A stretch of DNA of 64,000 nt from Pedobacter nutrimenti (lineage in GTDB: Bacteria > Bacteroidota > Bacteroidia > Sphingobacteriales > Sphingobacteriaceae), in assembly GCF_003208655.1 (NCBI RefSeq), contig NZ_QKLU01000002.1:312285-376284 (forward strand). Reading direction: 5' to 3'. This document shows, piece by piece, positions 25,249 through 34,328 of the stretch. Both the position numbers and the translations under genes were made by a program. Each line of letters starts with the position of its first letter. Position 1 is the first letter of the stretch. The notes beneath the pieces are model-generated. The model searched no databases. It saw nothing but the letters and a program-made list of their open reading frames with translations, and had not been told where the DNA came from.

Positions 25249-26796
25249 ATGGCCGAACAGGGTTTAAAAAAGTGGATTATTACCTTTACCGTGATCACAG
25301 CTTCCTTGCTGGAGCTGATTGATACCACGATTGTAAACGTAGCATTACCACAGATACAAGGTAACCTGGGTGCAACTCTTGAGGATGTGGCCTGGTTATC
25401 TACTGGTTACGCCGTTGCGAACGTGATTGTCCTTCCCATGTCAGGGTGGTTGGGCAGCCGCTTCGGCCGGAAAAATTATTTTTTAACCTCCATTATTCTT
25501 TTTACCATCGCTTCTTTCCTTTGCGGAAATGCAACTTCTTTGGGAGAACTGGTTTTATTCAGAATTATACAGGGTATAGCTGGCGGTGGCCTGATCTCCA
25601 CCGCCCAGGCCATATTAATTGAAACCTGGCCCCGTGAAGATATCGGTATTGCAACAGCCTTGTTTGGCCTTGGTGCGGTCGTCGGGCCGACCGTTGGACC
25701 AACCATAGGAGGATACATACTGGACATCAGCTCCTGGCCATGGATTTTTTATGTAAACATTCCTGTCGGGATCCTCGCCGCCTACTGTACCTATACCTAT
25801 ATTCGAAAGACGCCCAAAGATGGGCAGGGACTCCCTGTGGACTGGTGGGGTATTGCCTTACTGGCCATTGCGGTGGGCAGCCTTCAAACGGTTTTAGAAA
25901 AAGGAGAAAGTGAAGACTGGTTTGCCACACCATACATTACGGTATTGGCTGTGACCTCCGTTTTCGGCCTCTTGCTGTTCATCTGGAGGGAAATGTCAAC
26001 GGACCATCCAATCGTAAATTTCAAAATCATGAGGCACCGGAGTTTCTCCATTGGGATGTTTACCTCCTTTATTCTCGGTTTTGGTTTATATGGTTCGGTG
26101 TTTGTCTTTCCGGTATTCTGTCAGAACCTGCTGGGTTTCTCTCCATTGCAAACCGGGGAACTTCTGTTTCCGGGCGGACTTTGCACCATTGTAATGATGC
26201 CGTTTATCGGGATGTTCCTTAAAAAAGGGATTCCGGCGCAGTTTATGGCCTCCATGGGTATGTTTTTGTTTTTTGTGTTTTGCAGCATGCTAAGCAAATC
26301 AACCCTTTCCTCGGGGACCGGAGACTTTTTCCTGCCCCTGGTGATCCGGGGTATCGGGATGGCCCTGCTTTTTGTCCCGCTGACCACTTTAGCCATACAG
26401 GATTTGAAAGGTGCAGAAGTTGGCCAGGGATCTGGTTTAAACAATATGATGAGACAGCTTGGTGGATCTTTCGGAATTGCGGCCCTTACGACCCTGATCC
26501 ATACACGTCAGGGTTTCCACCGGAGCAATCTTTTGTCTAACATCAATGACTATAACCCTGCATTTACCACCAGGTTTAATGCTTACATCAACAACTTCCT
26601 TGCAAAAGGATACAATTTGATCGATGCAAAATCCATGGCAGCCAAAGCGATTGATGGTACAGTGACCAAACAGGCCTTATTGTTAACCTATAGTGATGCG
26701 TATTGGGTTGTGGGATTGATCCTGCTTTGCTCTATTCCCCTTGTCTTTTTACAAAAGTTCAAAAAGAATGTCGACATCCCTGCTGATGTGCATTAA
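25249..26796 (+). CDS. DHA2-family (EmrB-like) drug:H+ antiporter
   Basis: 515 aa with 14 predicted TM helices. MFS motif A 'GWLGSRFGRK' lies between TM2 and TM3, the early 'LLELIDTTIVNVALPQIQG' segment is the DHA2 hallmark, and motif C 'GLGAVVGPTVGPTIGGYI' in TM5 marks an antiporter. Partner of the HlyD-like adaptor and TolC-like channel in the same operon; substrate class probably lipophilic compounds or metabolites, identity unknown. The operon ends at a strong terminator 2 bases after the stop. Confidence 0.95.
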   Translation: MAEQGLKKWIITFTVITASLLELIDTTIVNVALPQIQGNLGATLEDVAWLSTGYAVANVIVLPMSGWLGSRFGRKNYFLTSIILFTIASFLCGNATSLGELVLFRIIQGIAGGGLISTAQAILIETWPREDIGIATALFGLGAVVGPTVGPTIGGYILDISSWPWIFYVNIPVGILAAYCTYTYIRKTPKDGQGLPVDWWGIALLAIAVGSLQTVLEKGESEDWFATPYITVLAVTSVFGLLLFIWREMSTDHPIVNFKIMRHRSFSIGMFTSFILGFGLYGSVFVFPVFCQNLLGFSPLQTGELLFPGGLCTIVMMPFIGMFLKKGIPAQFMASMGMFLFFVFCSMLSKSTLSSGTGDFFLPLVIRGIGMALLFVPLTTLAIQDLKGAEVGQGSGLNNMMRQLGGSFGIAALTTLIHTRQGFHRSNLLSNINDYNPAFTTRFNAYINNFLAKGYNLIDAKSMAAKAIDGTVTKQALLLTYSDAYWVVGLILLCSIPLVFLQKFKKNVDIPADVH

Positions 26797-26797
26797 A

Positions 26798-26835
26798 ATA
26801 GAAAAGCCGTTAAGAGATCTTAACGGCTTTTCTAT
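26798..26835 (+). terminator. Strong terminator of the efflux operon
   Basis: Perfect 17-bp arms (26798-26814 and 26819-26835) with a 4-nt loop, beginning just after the stop. The following 26836-27040 has a pyrimidine tract (26944-26961) but no gene that I can support. Confidence 0.9.
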
Positions 26836-27040
26836 TCCAAAAAAATAACAATTAACTGCCGGCTGAGCGCTAACCCACTCATAATTAAGCCGACACATGC
26901 TTTTTAAAAGATTTGATTAACCTTTAACAAAAGCAAGTTAGGATTTTTTTCTTTTTTTTTTAACCAAATAATATTCTGTTTTATAGCGCCTATGTTAATC
27001 ATTTTTGCTAGATTAAGCTCGAAAAAAATAGCCTTTAATC

Positions 27041-29632
27041 ATGATACAGAAACAGAAAGCTACCGGACAAAAAGAAGCCATCTTCAATAACGAAGTCGTT
27101 TCCAGGTTCGAACTGTATAATAGCTTATTCCTAACCCTTCCATTTTACAAAGTTAAGGACACGGGCACCTTACTGCCCTTGTTCATTAAGCATTGTGAGG
27201 AGGGTGTAAAAGCAAAGCAGGCATCCAGAGAGATCATACCTGCCTTCTTTAACAAATACGCACAAAACAATAGCGAAAAGGATATTATGGATCTTTTGTT
27301 CCGCTTTATCCAGTATATAGAACGCCAGGTGGTCCTGTTCGACGCCGTAGAAGATGCCTCCTTTCAAAAGCTCAACACCATGGACGACCAGAGCTCCTTG
27401 CATTCTTACCTTTCCAAAGGGGTAGACAATGAGGTACTGAGCCACAAAATTGAACAGCTGATCCAGGATTTTTCCCTGCGACTGGTTCTAACGGCACACC
27501 CGACCCAGTTTTATCCCGGGGCGGTTTTGTCCATCATCACCGACCTGACTGCAGCCATTAAACGGAACGATATTCTGACCATTAATGAACTGCTGCAGCA
27601 ATTAGGAAAAACACCTTTTTTCAATAAAAAATCACCAACTCCTGTAGATGAGGCTTTAAGCCTGGCCTGGTATCTGGAAAATGTATTCTATTTTGCTGCA
27701 GCCCAGATCCAGGCCGAAGTGGATCAGAGTCTCCAAGAGTTCCAGATGGAATCCAGAAAAGTTATTGAACTTGGCTTCTGGCCTGGTGGTGACCGCGACG
27801 GCAATCCAAATGTACACGCCGACAATACCATACAGGTTGCAAAAATGTTGCGGCAAATTTTATTTCGTTGTTATTACCGGGATTTCAGAAACCTGAAAAG
27901 ACGAATCACTTTCAGGGGAGTCGAGGATACCATCTCCATGGTCCATGATGTATTGTACAAAAATGCATTTGACAGCAATAGCCCTTATCAAGATATCTCA
28001 ACAGTACTGCTGGACAACCTGCAAAAAATTAAGGACACTTTACTTGAGGACCACGACGGGCTTTTTGTAAATCTGGTCGATGACCTGATCAGAAAAGTAA
28101 AGCTTTATGGCAATTATTTTGCGTCCCTGGACATCCGGCAGGACAGCAGGGTACTGAGAAGGGTCCATGCCTTCTGCCGTCAGAATAAGCCCGTGAAAGC
28201 ATTTTTTCCTGAAAACTATGACGAACTCGGTGAAAAAGAAAAAATTGCCCTGCTGACCTTTAAAAGCGCAAAAATCAACTACGATAGCCCTCCTGAGGAG
28301 TTGTTACAGGACACCCTTCAGACCATTTCTGAAATCAGGGAGATCCAAAGCAGCAACGGTGAACTGGCCTGCCACCGTTTCATCATTAGCAATTGCCAGC
28401 AGGCCAGTGACATCCTGCAGCTTCTGGAACTTTTTCTCTGGAATGGCTGGGAAGAACAAGACCTGAAGATGGATTTTGTGCCTTTGTTTGAAACTGTAAA
28501 TGACCTGGAAGACGCCTCAGAAATTATGGAAACGCTTTATTCCCATCCTTTTTACCGCAAACACCTGGAAAGAAGGGGAAATAAACAGGACATTATGCTT
28601 GGTTTTTCAGACAGCACCAAAGATGGTGGATATTTAATGGCCAACTGGTCTATTTTTAATGCCAAAGTCGCCTTGACCAAAAAAGCCGATGAGCACAACA
28701 TCAGACTGGCCTTTTTTGATGGCAGAGGTGGCCCTCCGGCCAGGGGTGGCGGTAAAACCCATCGTTTTTATGCCTCTATGGGCAGGGAAATTGCCAATAA
28801 AAACATCCAGCTGACCATACAGGGACAAACCATCAGTTCCCAGTATGGGTCCATTGACAGTGCTGAATTTAATATTGCCCAGTTGATCAATGCCGGCATA
28901 TCCTCAGGGATCCGCGAAAAACATAACGTGCTGCTGGACCCTGTACATAAAGACATTCTCGACGTTATGGCAGAAGACAGTTACCAGGCTTTTGTTGCCC
29001 TGCGCAACCACCCTTTATTTTTAAGTTACCTGGAGAAGTTTTCTCCTTTGACCCTCTTGTCAAAAATTAACATCAGCAGCCGCCCTGTAAAAAGAAATGC
29101 CGGGGGGCCATTAAAACTTGAAGATTTAAGGGCCATCAGTTTTGTAACGGCCTGGAGTCAGTTGAAACAAAGTATTCCCGGTTTTTATGGGGTTGGAACT
29201 GCCCTGGAAAATCAGGAAAAAAAGGGCAATTGGGCAAATCTTCAGCAAACCTATCACCAATCGGGTTATTTTAAAACCATTATAGACAATTGCATGATGT
29301 CCATGAGCAAATCCGATTTTTCCATTACGGCCCATTTTGCAAATGATGAGCAATTTGGTGCTTTCTGGAAAATACTCCACGATGAATTTGAGCGCTCTAA
29401 AGCCATGCTTTTAAAATTATCAGGACAGGAGTCCCTTATGGAAAATTATCCTGTTGAAAAGCGTTCTATTGCCGTCAGGGAGAAAATTGTATTGCCGCTG
29501 GTATTGATTCAGCATTATGCTTTAGGACACCTTTCACAGGAGAACCTTTCTGATCAGGAAAGACAGTCCTACGAAAAACTGGCCATCAGAACCGTTTACG
29601 GTATTGTAAATGCTGGCCGGAACCTGGCTTAA
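27041..29632 (+). CDS. ppc: Phosphoenolpyruvate carboxylase
   Basis: 863 aa. Converts PEP and bicarbonate to oxaloacetate, refilling the TCA cycle. Motifs seen: 'VLTAHPTQF' with the catalytic His in the N-terminal third, 'WPGGDRDGNP', and 'FDGRGGPPARGGGKTH' in place of the more common FHGRGGxxxRGG loop. The protein ends in 'GIVNAGRNLA' rather than the usual QNTG, a C-terminus that normally lies near the active site. Both differences may be typical of the Bacteroidota subgroup (recollection, unchecked). Monocistronic, bounded by terminators on both sides. Confidence 0.95.
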   Translation: MIQKQKATGQKEAIFNNEVVSRFELYNSLFLTLPFYKVKDTGTLLPLFIKHCEEGVKAKQASREIIPAFFNKYAQNNSEKDIMDLLFRFIQYIERQVVLFDAVEDASFQKLNTMDDQSSLHSYLSKGVDNEVLSHKIEQLIQDFSLRLVLTAHPTQFYPGAVLSIITDLTAAIKRNDILTINELLQQLGKTPFFNKKSPTPVDEALSLAWYLENVFYFAAAQIQAEVDQSLQEFQMESRKVIELGFWPGGDRDGNPNVHADNTIQVAKMLRQILFRCYYRDFRNLKRRITFRGVEDTISMVHDVLYKNAFDSNSPYQDISTVLLDNLQKIKDTLLEDHDGLFVNLVDDLIRKVKLYGNYFASLDIRQDSRVLRRVHAFCRQNKPVKAFFPENYDELGEKEKIALLTFKSAKINYDSPPEELLQDTLQTISEIREIQSSNGELACHRFIISNCQQASDILQLLELFLWNGWEEQDLKMDFVPLFETVNDLEDASEIMETLYSHPFYRKHLERRGNKQDIMLGFSDSTKDGGYLMANWSIFNAKVALTKKADEHNIRLAFFDGRGGPPARGGGKTHRFYASMGREIANKNIQLTIQGQTISSQYGSIDSAEFNIAQLINAGISSGIREKHNVLLDPVHKDILDVMAEDSYQAFVALRNHPLFLSYLEKFSPLTLLSKINISSRPVKRNAGGPLKLEDLRAISFVTAWSQLKQSIPGFYGVGTALENQEKKGNWANLQQTYHQSGYFKTIIDNCMMSMSKSDFSITAHFANDEQFGAFWKILHDEFERSKAMLLKLSGQESLMENYPVEKRSIAVREKIVLPLVLIQHYALGHLSQENLSDQERQSYEKLAIRTVYGIVNAGRNLA

Positions 29633-29643
29633 ATCTTTCAAAT

Positions 29644-29685
29644 CCATTAAAAAAGGCTTACCTGATGGTAAGCCTTTTTTAATGG
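29644..29685. terminator. Bidirectional terminator between ppc and the lipoprotein gene
   Basis: Perfect 19-bp arms (29644-29662, 29667-29685) and a 4-nt loop with A-run and T-run sides, placed between the convergent stops at 29632 and 29689. Confidence 0.93.
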
Positions 29686-29688
29686 ACC

Positions 29689-30831
29689 TTATTGCGGGTC
29701 CGCCAATACGAAACCTGTTGCCGTTTTAAAAAACTTTAGGGGGACATAAGTGTATTTCCCGCTGTAAGCATAATAAGTAATGATATATGGGACCTGAGGA
29801 TTTGCTACCGCATTCGGAAACCTGAGGTTTAGGGTATATACCAGGGCAGCCTGGATCTCTGCTGTTGTCCATTGCGTGCCATTGGTTGCACTGATGTTAA
29901 AACTTTTATATTGTGCCACGTTTGCCCTGTTGGTTGTAGTTCCAAAATTGTAGGTTACACTCGGCAGGTTCAGGTTGGTATAATCGGATGAAACCATGGT
30001 ATAGTAAATGGTTGGGTCCGGGATCCAAATCCCGCCTTGTTTAAGAAAGGCCAGTGTTGTACTTGGGGACCAGTTTGTCCCGTCGTAGGTCAAGACATAA
30101 ATTTTCTGGTGAGAAACCGTTGCCGACACATAATATTTATAGGTCACATATTTTACGTCACCAAGTTTCACCGTGAGCATTACTGCCGGGTCTGCCTTTA
30201 ACGTCACATTAAGGGAGCTGGCCAGACTGCTCACATCAGCAGAAACAAAAGCATTGTTGATCCCTCTGCCCAGAACTGTATACTGGGCTGGTGACAAAAG
30301 GTAAATTTTCTGCCAGCCTGCAGACTGCAGCAAAAAGGCTTCTGTCACCAAAGTACCCGATGAAGGGGTGACCCCCGACTGGAAAAAGGCATAAGTTAGC
30401 AAAACTAGTTTATTGGCTGCTGTAATGGCCTGCGGGTATTTATATTCCAGAAAAGCCAGCACCTGCGCAGCACTGTAATTTTTATTATTGCCATTCCCAA
30501 CGGCAGACGCACCATCGGTGTAATCACTTGCAGTAACAGTATACTGTACATTCGCAAAAGTACTGTCGGCCGGTTTCACTGTATTTGATTTGTAACTGTA
30601 AGTCACGTTTGCTTTGGTTCCGTTTGGCAGCTGTGGATACATTTTATTCAGCATTGCCGATATACCTGTATTTGCTGCATCGGTCGTTTCGTAACTCGAG
30701 GAGGAGCTTATGGTTAGAGTTCTAGCAGGTACAGGGTCAGGTGTAAGGTTATTAAGGGTATCTTTCATTGGGTTACAGGCAGCAAATGCCATTGCAACCA
30801 ATACCATAGCGGTATATATATAATTTTTCAT
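29689..30831 (-). CDS. Repeat-containing surface lipoprotein, partner of the TonB receptor
   Basis: 380 aa. Lipoprotein signal with C19 in 'MAFAACNP'. No family recognised, but the sequence repeats itself: 'SDYT' (about residue 100), then 'AAQVLAFLEYKYPQA' and 'VLLTYAFF', recurs near the C-terminus as 'SDYT', 'TAEIQAALVYTLNLRFPNA' and 'IITYYAY'. A shorter unit of the F..K..G.....DP type also recurs ('LAFLKQGGIWIPDP', 'LKFFKTATGFVLADP'). It begins 10 bases after the receptor gene, so it is probably an outer-membrane lipoprotein working with that receptor. It does not resemble SusD (no TPR-like helical build). Confidence 0.7.
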   Translation of the reverse strand: MKNYIYTAMVLVAMAFAACNPMKDTLNNLTPDPVPARTLTISSSSSYETTDAANTGISAMLNKMYPQLPNGTKANVTYSYKSNTVKPADSTFANVQYTVTASDYTDGASAVGNGNNKNYSAAQVLAFLEYKYPQAITAANKLVLLTYAFFQSGVTPSSGTLVTEAFLLQSAGWQKIYLLSPAQYTVLGRGINNAFVSADVSSLASSLNVTLKADPAVMLTVKLGDVKYVTYKYYVSATVSHQKIYVLTYDGTNWSPSTTLAFLKQGGIWIPDPTIYYTMVSSDYTNLNLPSVTYNFGTTTNRANVAQYKSFNISATNGTQWTTAEIQAALVYTLNLRFPNAVANPQVPYIITYYAYSGKYTYVPLKFFKTATGFVLADPQ

Positions 30832-30841
30832 GATATAAGTT

Positions 30842-33415
30842 TTAAAAGTTAATTTTCAGACCAGTTGTCCAGGTTCTTCCAAAGCCATAAAAAACCGTCG
30901 ATCCTGAAGCAGTACCTGTTCCATTGGCATCATAAGCATCTGCCACATATTTGGTATTAAACACATTGTTGACGTTTATGATAATCGAAGAATTCAAGTT
31001 CGCCAGCTTAAATTTAAGGACACCGTTCAGATTAAGCAATCCGTAATCTGGAATTTTCCAAGGCTTTGCCCCAGGTTTATTATAACTGTAAAAATTAAAA
31101 TCAGCGCTGTAATTCGAGTAATAATAATAATCCGCACCTAATTTTAATTCTGGCAAGACCTGCAAGTCCAGGCCAAGAAAAGCCGTCGTCTGCGCCTGAT
31201 TACCCACTTTTAAACCATTCAAATATAGCTTGGAAATGGTTGGTGGTTGTGCGGAACTTCCGGTTTGCGCGTTTACAGTGACGGGACCTATATCATTTAA
31301 GTATTTCCAGTCCCCAACCGAAAACGCCCCGTTTATACTTACTGATGCAACCGGCTTATACCTGAAATCAACCTCCACTCCCTGGTGAAGCTCATTTACC
31401 CCCGATAAGTTAAAGGTATAAACGCTTCCGTCCGGCGCCGTTTGATTCACAGCCCTTGCCCGGTCCTTATAGGTAGACCGGTACAGGTTGATGTTTGCGG
31501 TAAGGGTTTTACTTCTGTAGCCATAGCCCAGTTCATAGCTGAACAATTTTTCGTTCTTTGCATCGGGATTTATAAAGTTTTTATACTCCAGGAATGCATT
31601 GGTAAAAATGGGTGCTTTCTCGAGGTAACCCAAATTGGCAAAAACATTGTTGTGCTCATCCAGATTGTAGTTTGCACCACCCTTTGCCTGATAACCTAAA
31701 AAGTTTTTATATGGGGTTTCCCGGGCCGGGTCATCTGGTTTGTAATTAAAAAAGTCTATCCTTTTGTAGGAAGTATTGGAAGCGGCCAGGGAAACAAAAG
31801 CGGTAACGTTATCTTTCGCATATTCTACCTGTCCGGATACCCCTTCCCAAAGTACTTTACTGTTGTAATTGTACTCAAACTTATCATTCGTTTTCAAGAT
31901 CGGATTGGGATTGTTGATGTCGCCCCGGTAAGTACTGGAACTGTTAATCCCCTGCCAGGGATAAGTCACATAATCTGCCCCTAAAAGATCGGTAATTTTA
32001 ACATAATGGATGCCTTCGTAATACCTCAGGTCCACACCACCCGTAAAATTAAAATATTTACTGAATTTCCTGTTATAGGTACTCATTGCACCAAACCAGT
32101 TATGGTTGTTAACCGAAGCATACAGATAAGATCCTGCCGCTCCGTCTACACCGGACTTGTTTGCTTTAATGGCCGCATCCAGGTCATAAGGAGCGTAATC
32201 GTACAGACCAATCCTGGTTAAAGGAACGTTTCCAAGACTTGATCCACCACCACCGGTACCTCGTGAAGCGTATAGTACCGTGGACAAGCTGGAATTTTCG
32301 TCTATAGTCCAGTAATCGTTTAAGGAGATGATGGGCTTATTGAAGTAATTGTTTTTTACATTGACCACCTGTCCGTATTTTACACCCCAGTCGGGATTGA
32401 ATTTGATTCCTTGTGGCGCACTTTCAAAAGCCTGTATGCTTTGCTTGCTTGATCTTTGTCCATGTGTCTGAGGTGCACCCATTCCGGTCAGGGAAATAGT
32501 ATGATGGTCATTAAACATTTTTGAGACGTTAAAGAAGTAGTTATAGCCCGTAAACTGAAGCCCCTCCGCATACATATTTCCGGAAGTTCTGGAGCCCTGG
32601 GCCGAGAAAGACCAGCCTTTATCGCTCCTGCCGGTAGAAAGATAAACGGATGTTTTCAGGAAGCCATCATTGCCAATGGTTTGAGAAATGGAACCCCCTT
32701 TCTCGGTATCCGTGCTCCTGGTAATGATGTTGACGGTCCCTCCCAGAGAAGGAACAACCAGTTTGTTCGCACCAAGTCCCCTCTGTACCTGCATAGAAGA
32801 AGTAACCTCTCTTAAACTGGCCCAATTGGACCAGTACACAGATCCATTTTCCATATCGTTAATTGGGATCCCGTTCACCATAATGGCCAAACTAGCGGTA
32901 CTAAAACCCCTGATACTGACCCTGGAATCACCAAAACCACCTCCCTGTTTGGTCGCCTGCACACCAGGGGTAGAGTTGAGCAGCTCCGGGAACTCCTGGC
33001 TGCTTCCCTTCTCTTCAATTTGTAAAGCATTGACCGTAGAAACCGCAACGGGCGTTTTCCTGTCTATGGCAATATTGGATCCAAGGATCGCAACCTCAGA
33101 CATTAGGTTCGCATTAGGCGTAATTTTGACAGCTCCAAGATTTACCTGCCCCTCCTTCAGGACTATTTCCCTGGGATTGTATCCTATAAAAGAGACCACC
33201 AAAATGTTTAACCCGTCTAGTTTCTTCAGGCTGAAACTTCCATCAAGGGAGGCAGATGTAAAATTTTTTGTTCCTTTAAAGCCTATAGAGGCCCCTGGAA
33301 GTGATTCATTCGTTAGAGAATCTACAATCTTGCCTGTAATTTTTTGCTGCGCAAAAATACTTAACGCAAAAAACTGCAGGAGCAGTGTAATTTTAATTCG
33401 TAAAGATTTGTTCAT
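30842..33415 (-). CDS. TonB-dependent receptor
   Basis: 857 aa. Signal peptide about 1-22 (before QQKITG), a carboxypeptidase-regulatory-like domain about 24-100 ('GKIVDSLTNESLPGASIGFKG'), plug about 115-235 ('RVSIRGFSTASLAIMVNGIP', 'GGTVNIITRST') and a 22-strand-type barrel ending in the aromatic 'TTGLKINF'. It would import a ligand across the outer membrane with TonB energy. The downstream gene, 10 bases away, encodes a lipoprotein; such pairs usually share a ligand, here unknown. No TonB-box-linked anti-sigma domain is seen. Confidence 0.92.
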   Translation of the reverse strand: MNKSLRIKITLLLQFFALSIFAQQKITGKIVDSLTNESLPGASIGFKGTKNFTSASLDGSFSLKKLDGLNILVVSFIGYNPREIVLKEGQVNLGAVKITPNANLMSEVAILGSNIAIDRKTPVAVSTVNALQIEEKGSSQEFPELLNSTPGVQATKQGGGFGDSRVSIRGFSTASLAIMVNGIPINDMENGSVYWSNWASLREVTSSMQVQRGLGANKLVVPSLGGTVNIITRSTDTEKGGSISQTIGNDGFLKTSVYLSTGRSDKGWSFSAQGSRTSGNMYAEGLQFTGYNYFFNVSKMFNDHHTISLTGMGAPQTHGQRSSKQSIQAFESAPQGIKFNPDWGVKYGQVVNVKNNYFNKPIISLNDYWTIDENSSLSTVLYASRGTGGGGSSLGNVPLTRIGLYDYAPYDLDAAIKANKSGVDGAAGSYLYASVNNHNWFGAMSTYNRKFSKYFNFTGGVDLRYYEGIHYVKITDLLGADYVTYPWQGINSSSTYRGDINNPNPILKTNDKFEYNYNSKVLWEGVSGQVEYAKDNVTAFVSLAASNTSYKRIDFFNYKPDDPARETPYKNFLGYQAKGGANYNLDEHNNVFANLGYLEKAPIFTNAFLEYKNFINPDAKNEKLFSYELGYGYRSKTLTANINLYRSTYKDRARAVNQTAPDGSVYTFNLSGVNELHQGVEVDFRYKPVASVSINGAFSVGDWKYLNDIGPVTVNAQTGSSAQPPTISKLYLNGLKVGNQAQTTAFLGLDLQVLPELKLGADYYYYSNYSADFNFYSYNKPGAKPWKIPDYGLLNLNGVLKFKLANLNSSIIINVNNVFNTKYVADAYDANGTGTASGSTVFYGFGRTWTTGLKINF

Positions 33416-33468
33416 TTTCTTTTTTGTAAGTTATAATTCATTTATTAGAAATAATCAGCCACAATAAA

Positions 33469-33490
33469 CAAAAGTAATTTACCAAAAGTA
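33469..33490 (-). promoter_or_regulatory. Two tandem -7-like boxes upstream of the TonB receptor
   Basis: TACTTTTG occurs twice on the minus strand (33469-33476 and 33483-33490), 54 and 68 bases before the receptor ATG at 33415. No good -33 box for either; the surrounding 33416-33595 is very AT-rich and holds no gene. Confidence 0.4.
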
Positions 33491-33595
33491 TACAATTAAA
33501 TAATTTATATTAAGAAATTATTAACGTTTTAAATGAAATCAAATGAGTAATTAAACTTTGTGTAAATATTTTTATTACAAGAAGTCTCTGACAAC

Positions 33596-33637
33596 AAAAA
33601 AGCCGCCTTTCAAGCATATGAAAGGCGGCTTTTTTTG
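33596..33637 (-). terminator. Terminator after the ahpD-like gene
   Basis: Perfect 17-bp arms (33596-33612, 33619-33635), 6-nt loop and T-run on the minus strand, 20 bases past the stop at 33657. Confidence 0.9.
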
Positions 33638-33656
33638 GATTAAGGTGGATTCCCGA

Positions 33657-34241
33657 CTAGTAGAGAATTTTCCCTGTTGAAGTTACAATAGATGCAATCC
33701 TTACGGCATCAAAAATTCGTTCCTCTGTTGCACCCAGGCCCAGAATTGATTTTTCGTGGGCATTAACACACATTTCACATCCGTTTACTGCTGAAACGGC
33801 AATACTCATCAATTCAAAAAACTCTTTCCCGGTCACAGGGCTACTCATCAATTGCATGCGGACCCGCGCAGGGATCTGGGTATATTTTTCTTTTCCTGTA
33901 AAGTGACGGAACCGGTAGAAAACGTTGTTTAAAGCCAATAAAGAGGCACAGCCTACAGCTTCTGCAATTTCTTCTGCACTGGCCTCCTTAGAAAGGGCCT
34001 GTTTCTCGAAAAATGATGTTAAAACTTTATTGTTGTTATTTACCGCAATACTTAAAGCCAGCAAAGCACATTCTTTCTCATTCAAATGTGCAGAAGTAAA
34101 TGTACTGCTGAAATTCAGTTTCAAATCACGTACATATCTTGAATTACCTTTTTCCAACAGGGAAAGGCTATCGTTTCTATAGCTTGCTTCCAGTCCAACT
34201 GTGGCCAGTAATTCCTGGATGGTTTCTGTTATTTCGCTCAT
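33657..34241 (-). CDS. ahpD: AhpD-like alkylhydroperoxidase / carboxymuconolactone decarboxylase family
   Basis: 194 aa from the ATG at 34241; the longer frame to 34286 crosses a terminator-like hairpin. Active-site motif C155-E-M-C158 with H162 ('NGCEMCVNAHEKS') matches AhpD, the thiol reductant of AhpC in mycobacteria. The neighbour upstream is an AhpC of exactly that type, so electron delivery to AhpC is the natural role. A hairpin with T-run (34264-34300) separates the two genes and starts 22 bases before this ORF, so expression may depend on read-through. Confidence 0.88.
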   Translation of the reverse strand: MSEITETIQELLATVGLEASYRNDSLSLLEKGNSRYVRDLKLNFSSTFTSAHLNEKECALLALSIAVNNNNKVLTSFFEKQALSKEASAEEIAEAVGCASLLALNNVFYRFRHFTGKEKYTQIPARVRMQLMSSPVTGKEFFELMSIAVSAVNGCEMCVNAHEKSILGLGATEERIFDAVRIASIVTSTGKILY

Positions 34242-34263
34242 TTTAATTGATTTTAAGGATAAA

Positions 34264-34300
34264 AAAAATCCCTGCAAATCATGCATTTACAGGGATTTTT
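34264..34300 (-). terminator. Hairpin with T-run between ahpC and ahpD
   Basis: 11-bp arms (34264-34274, 34290-34300) extended inside by a second 4-bp pairing; eight T residues follow on the minus strand. Located 28 bases after the ahpC stop and 22 bases before the ahpD start. Confidence 0.8.
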
Positions 34301-34328
34301 CATCATAAATTATTTAACCTACTGCAAA

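Noticed and set aside
29689..33415. Polysaccharide utilisation locus (SusC/SusD pair)
   Set aside because: The lipoprotein does not look like SusD and there is no glycoside hydrolase or regulator beside it; kept as receptor plus unassigned lipoprotein.
32688..33467. 259-aa open frame on the plus strand opposite the TonB receptor start
   Set aside because: No motif, Leu/Ser/Pro-rich shadow of the receptor frame; the receptor has signal, plug and barrel in order.
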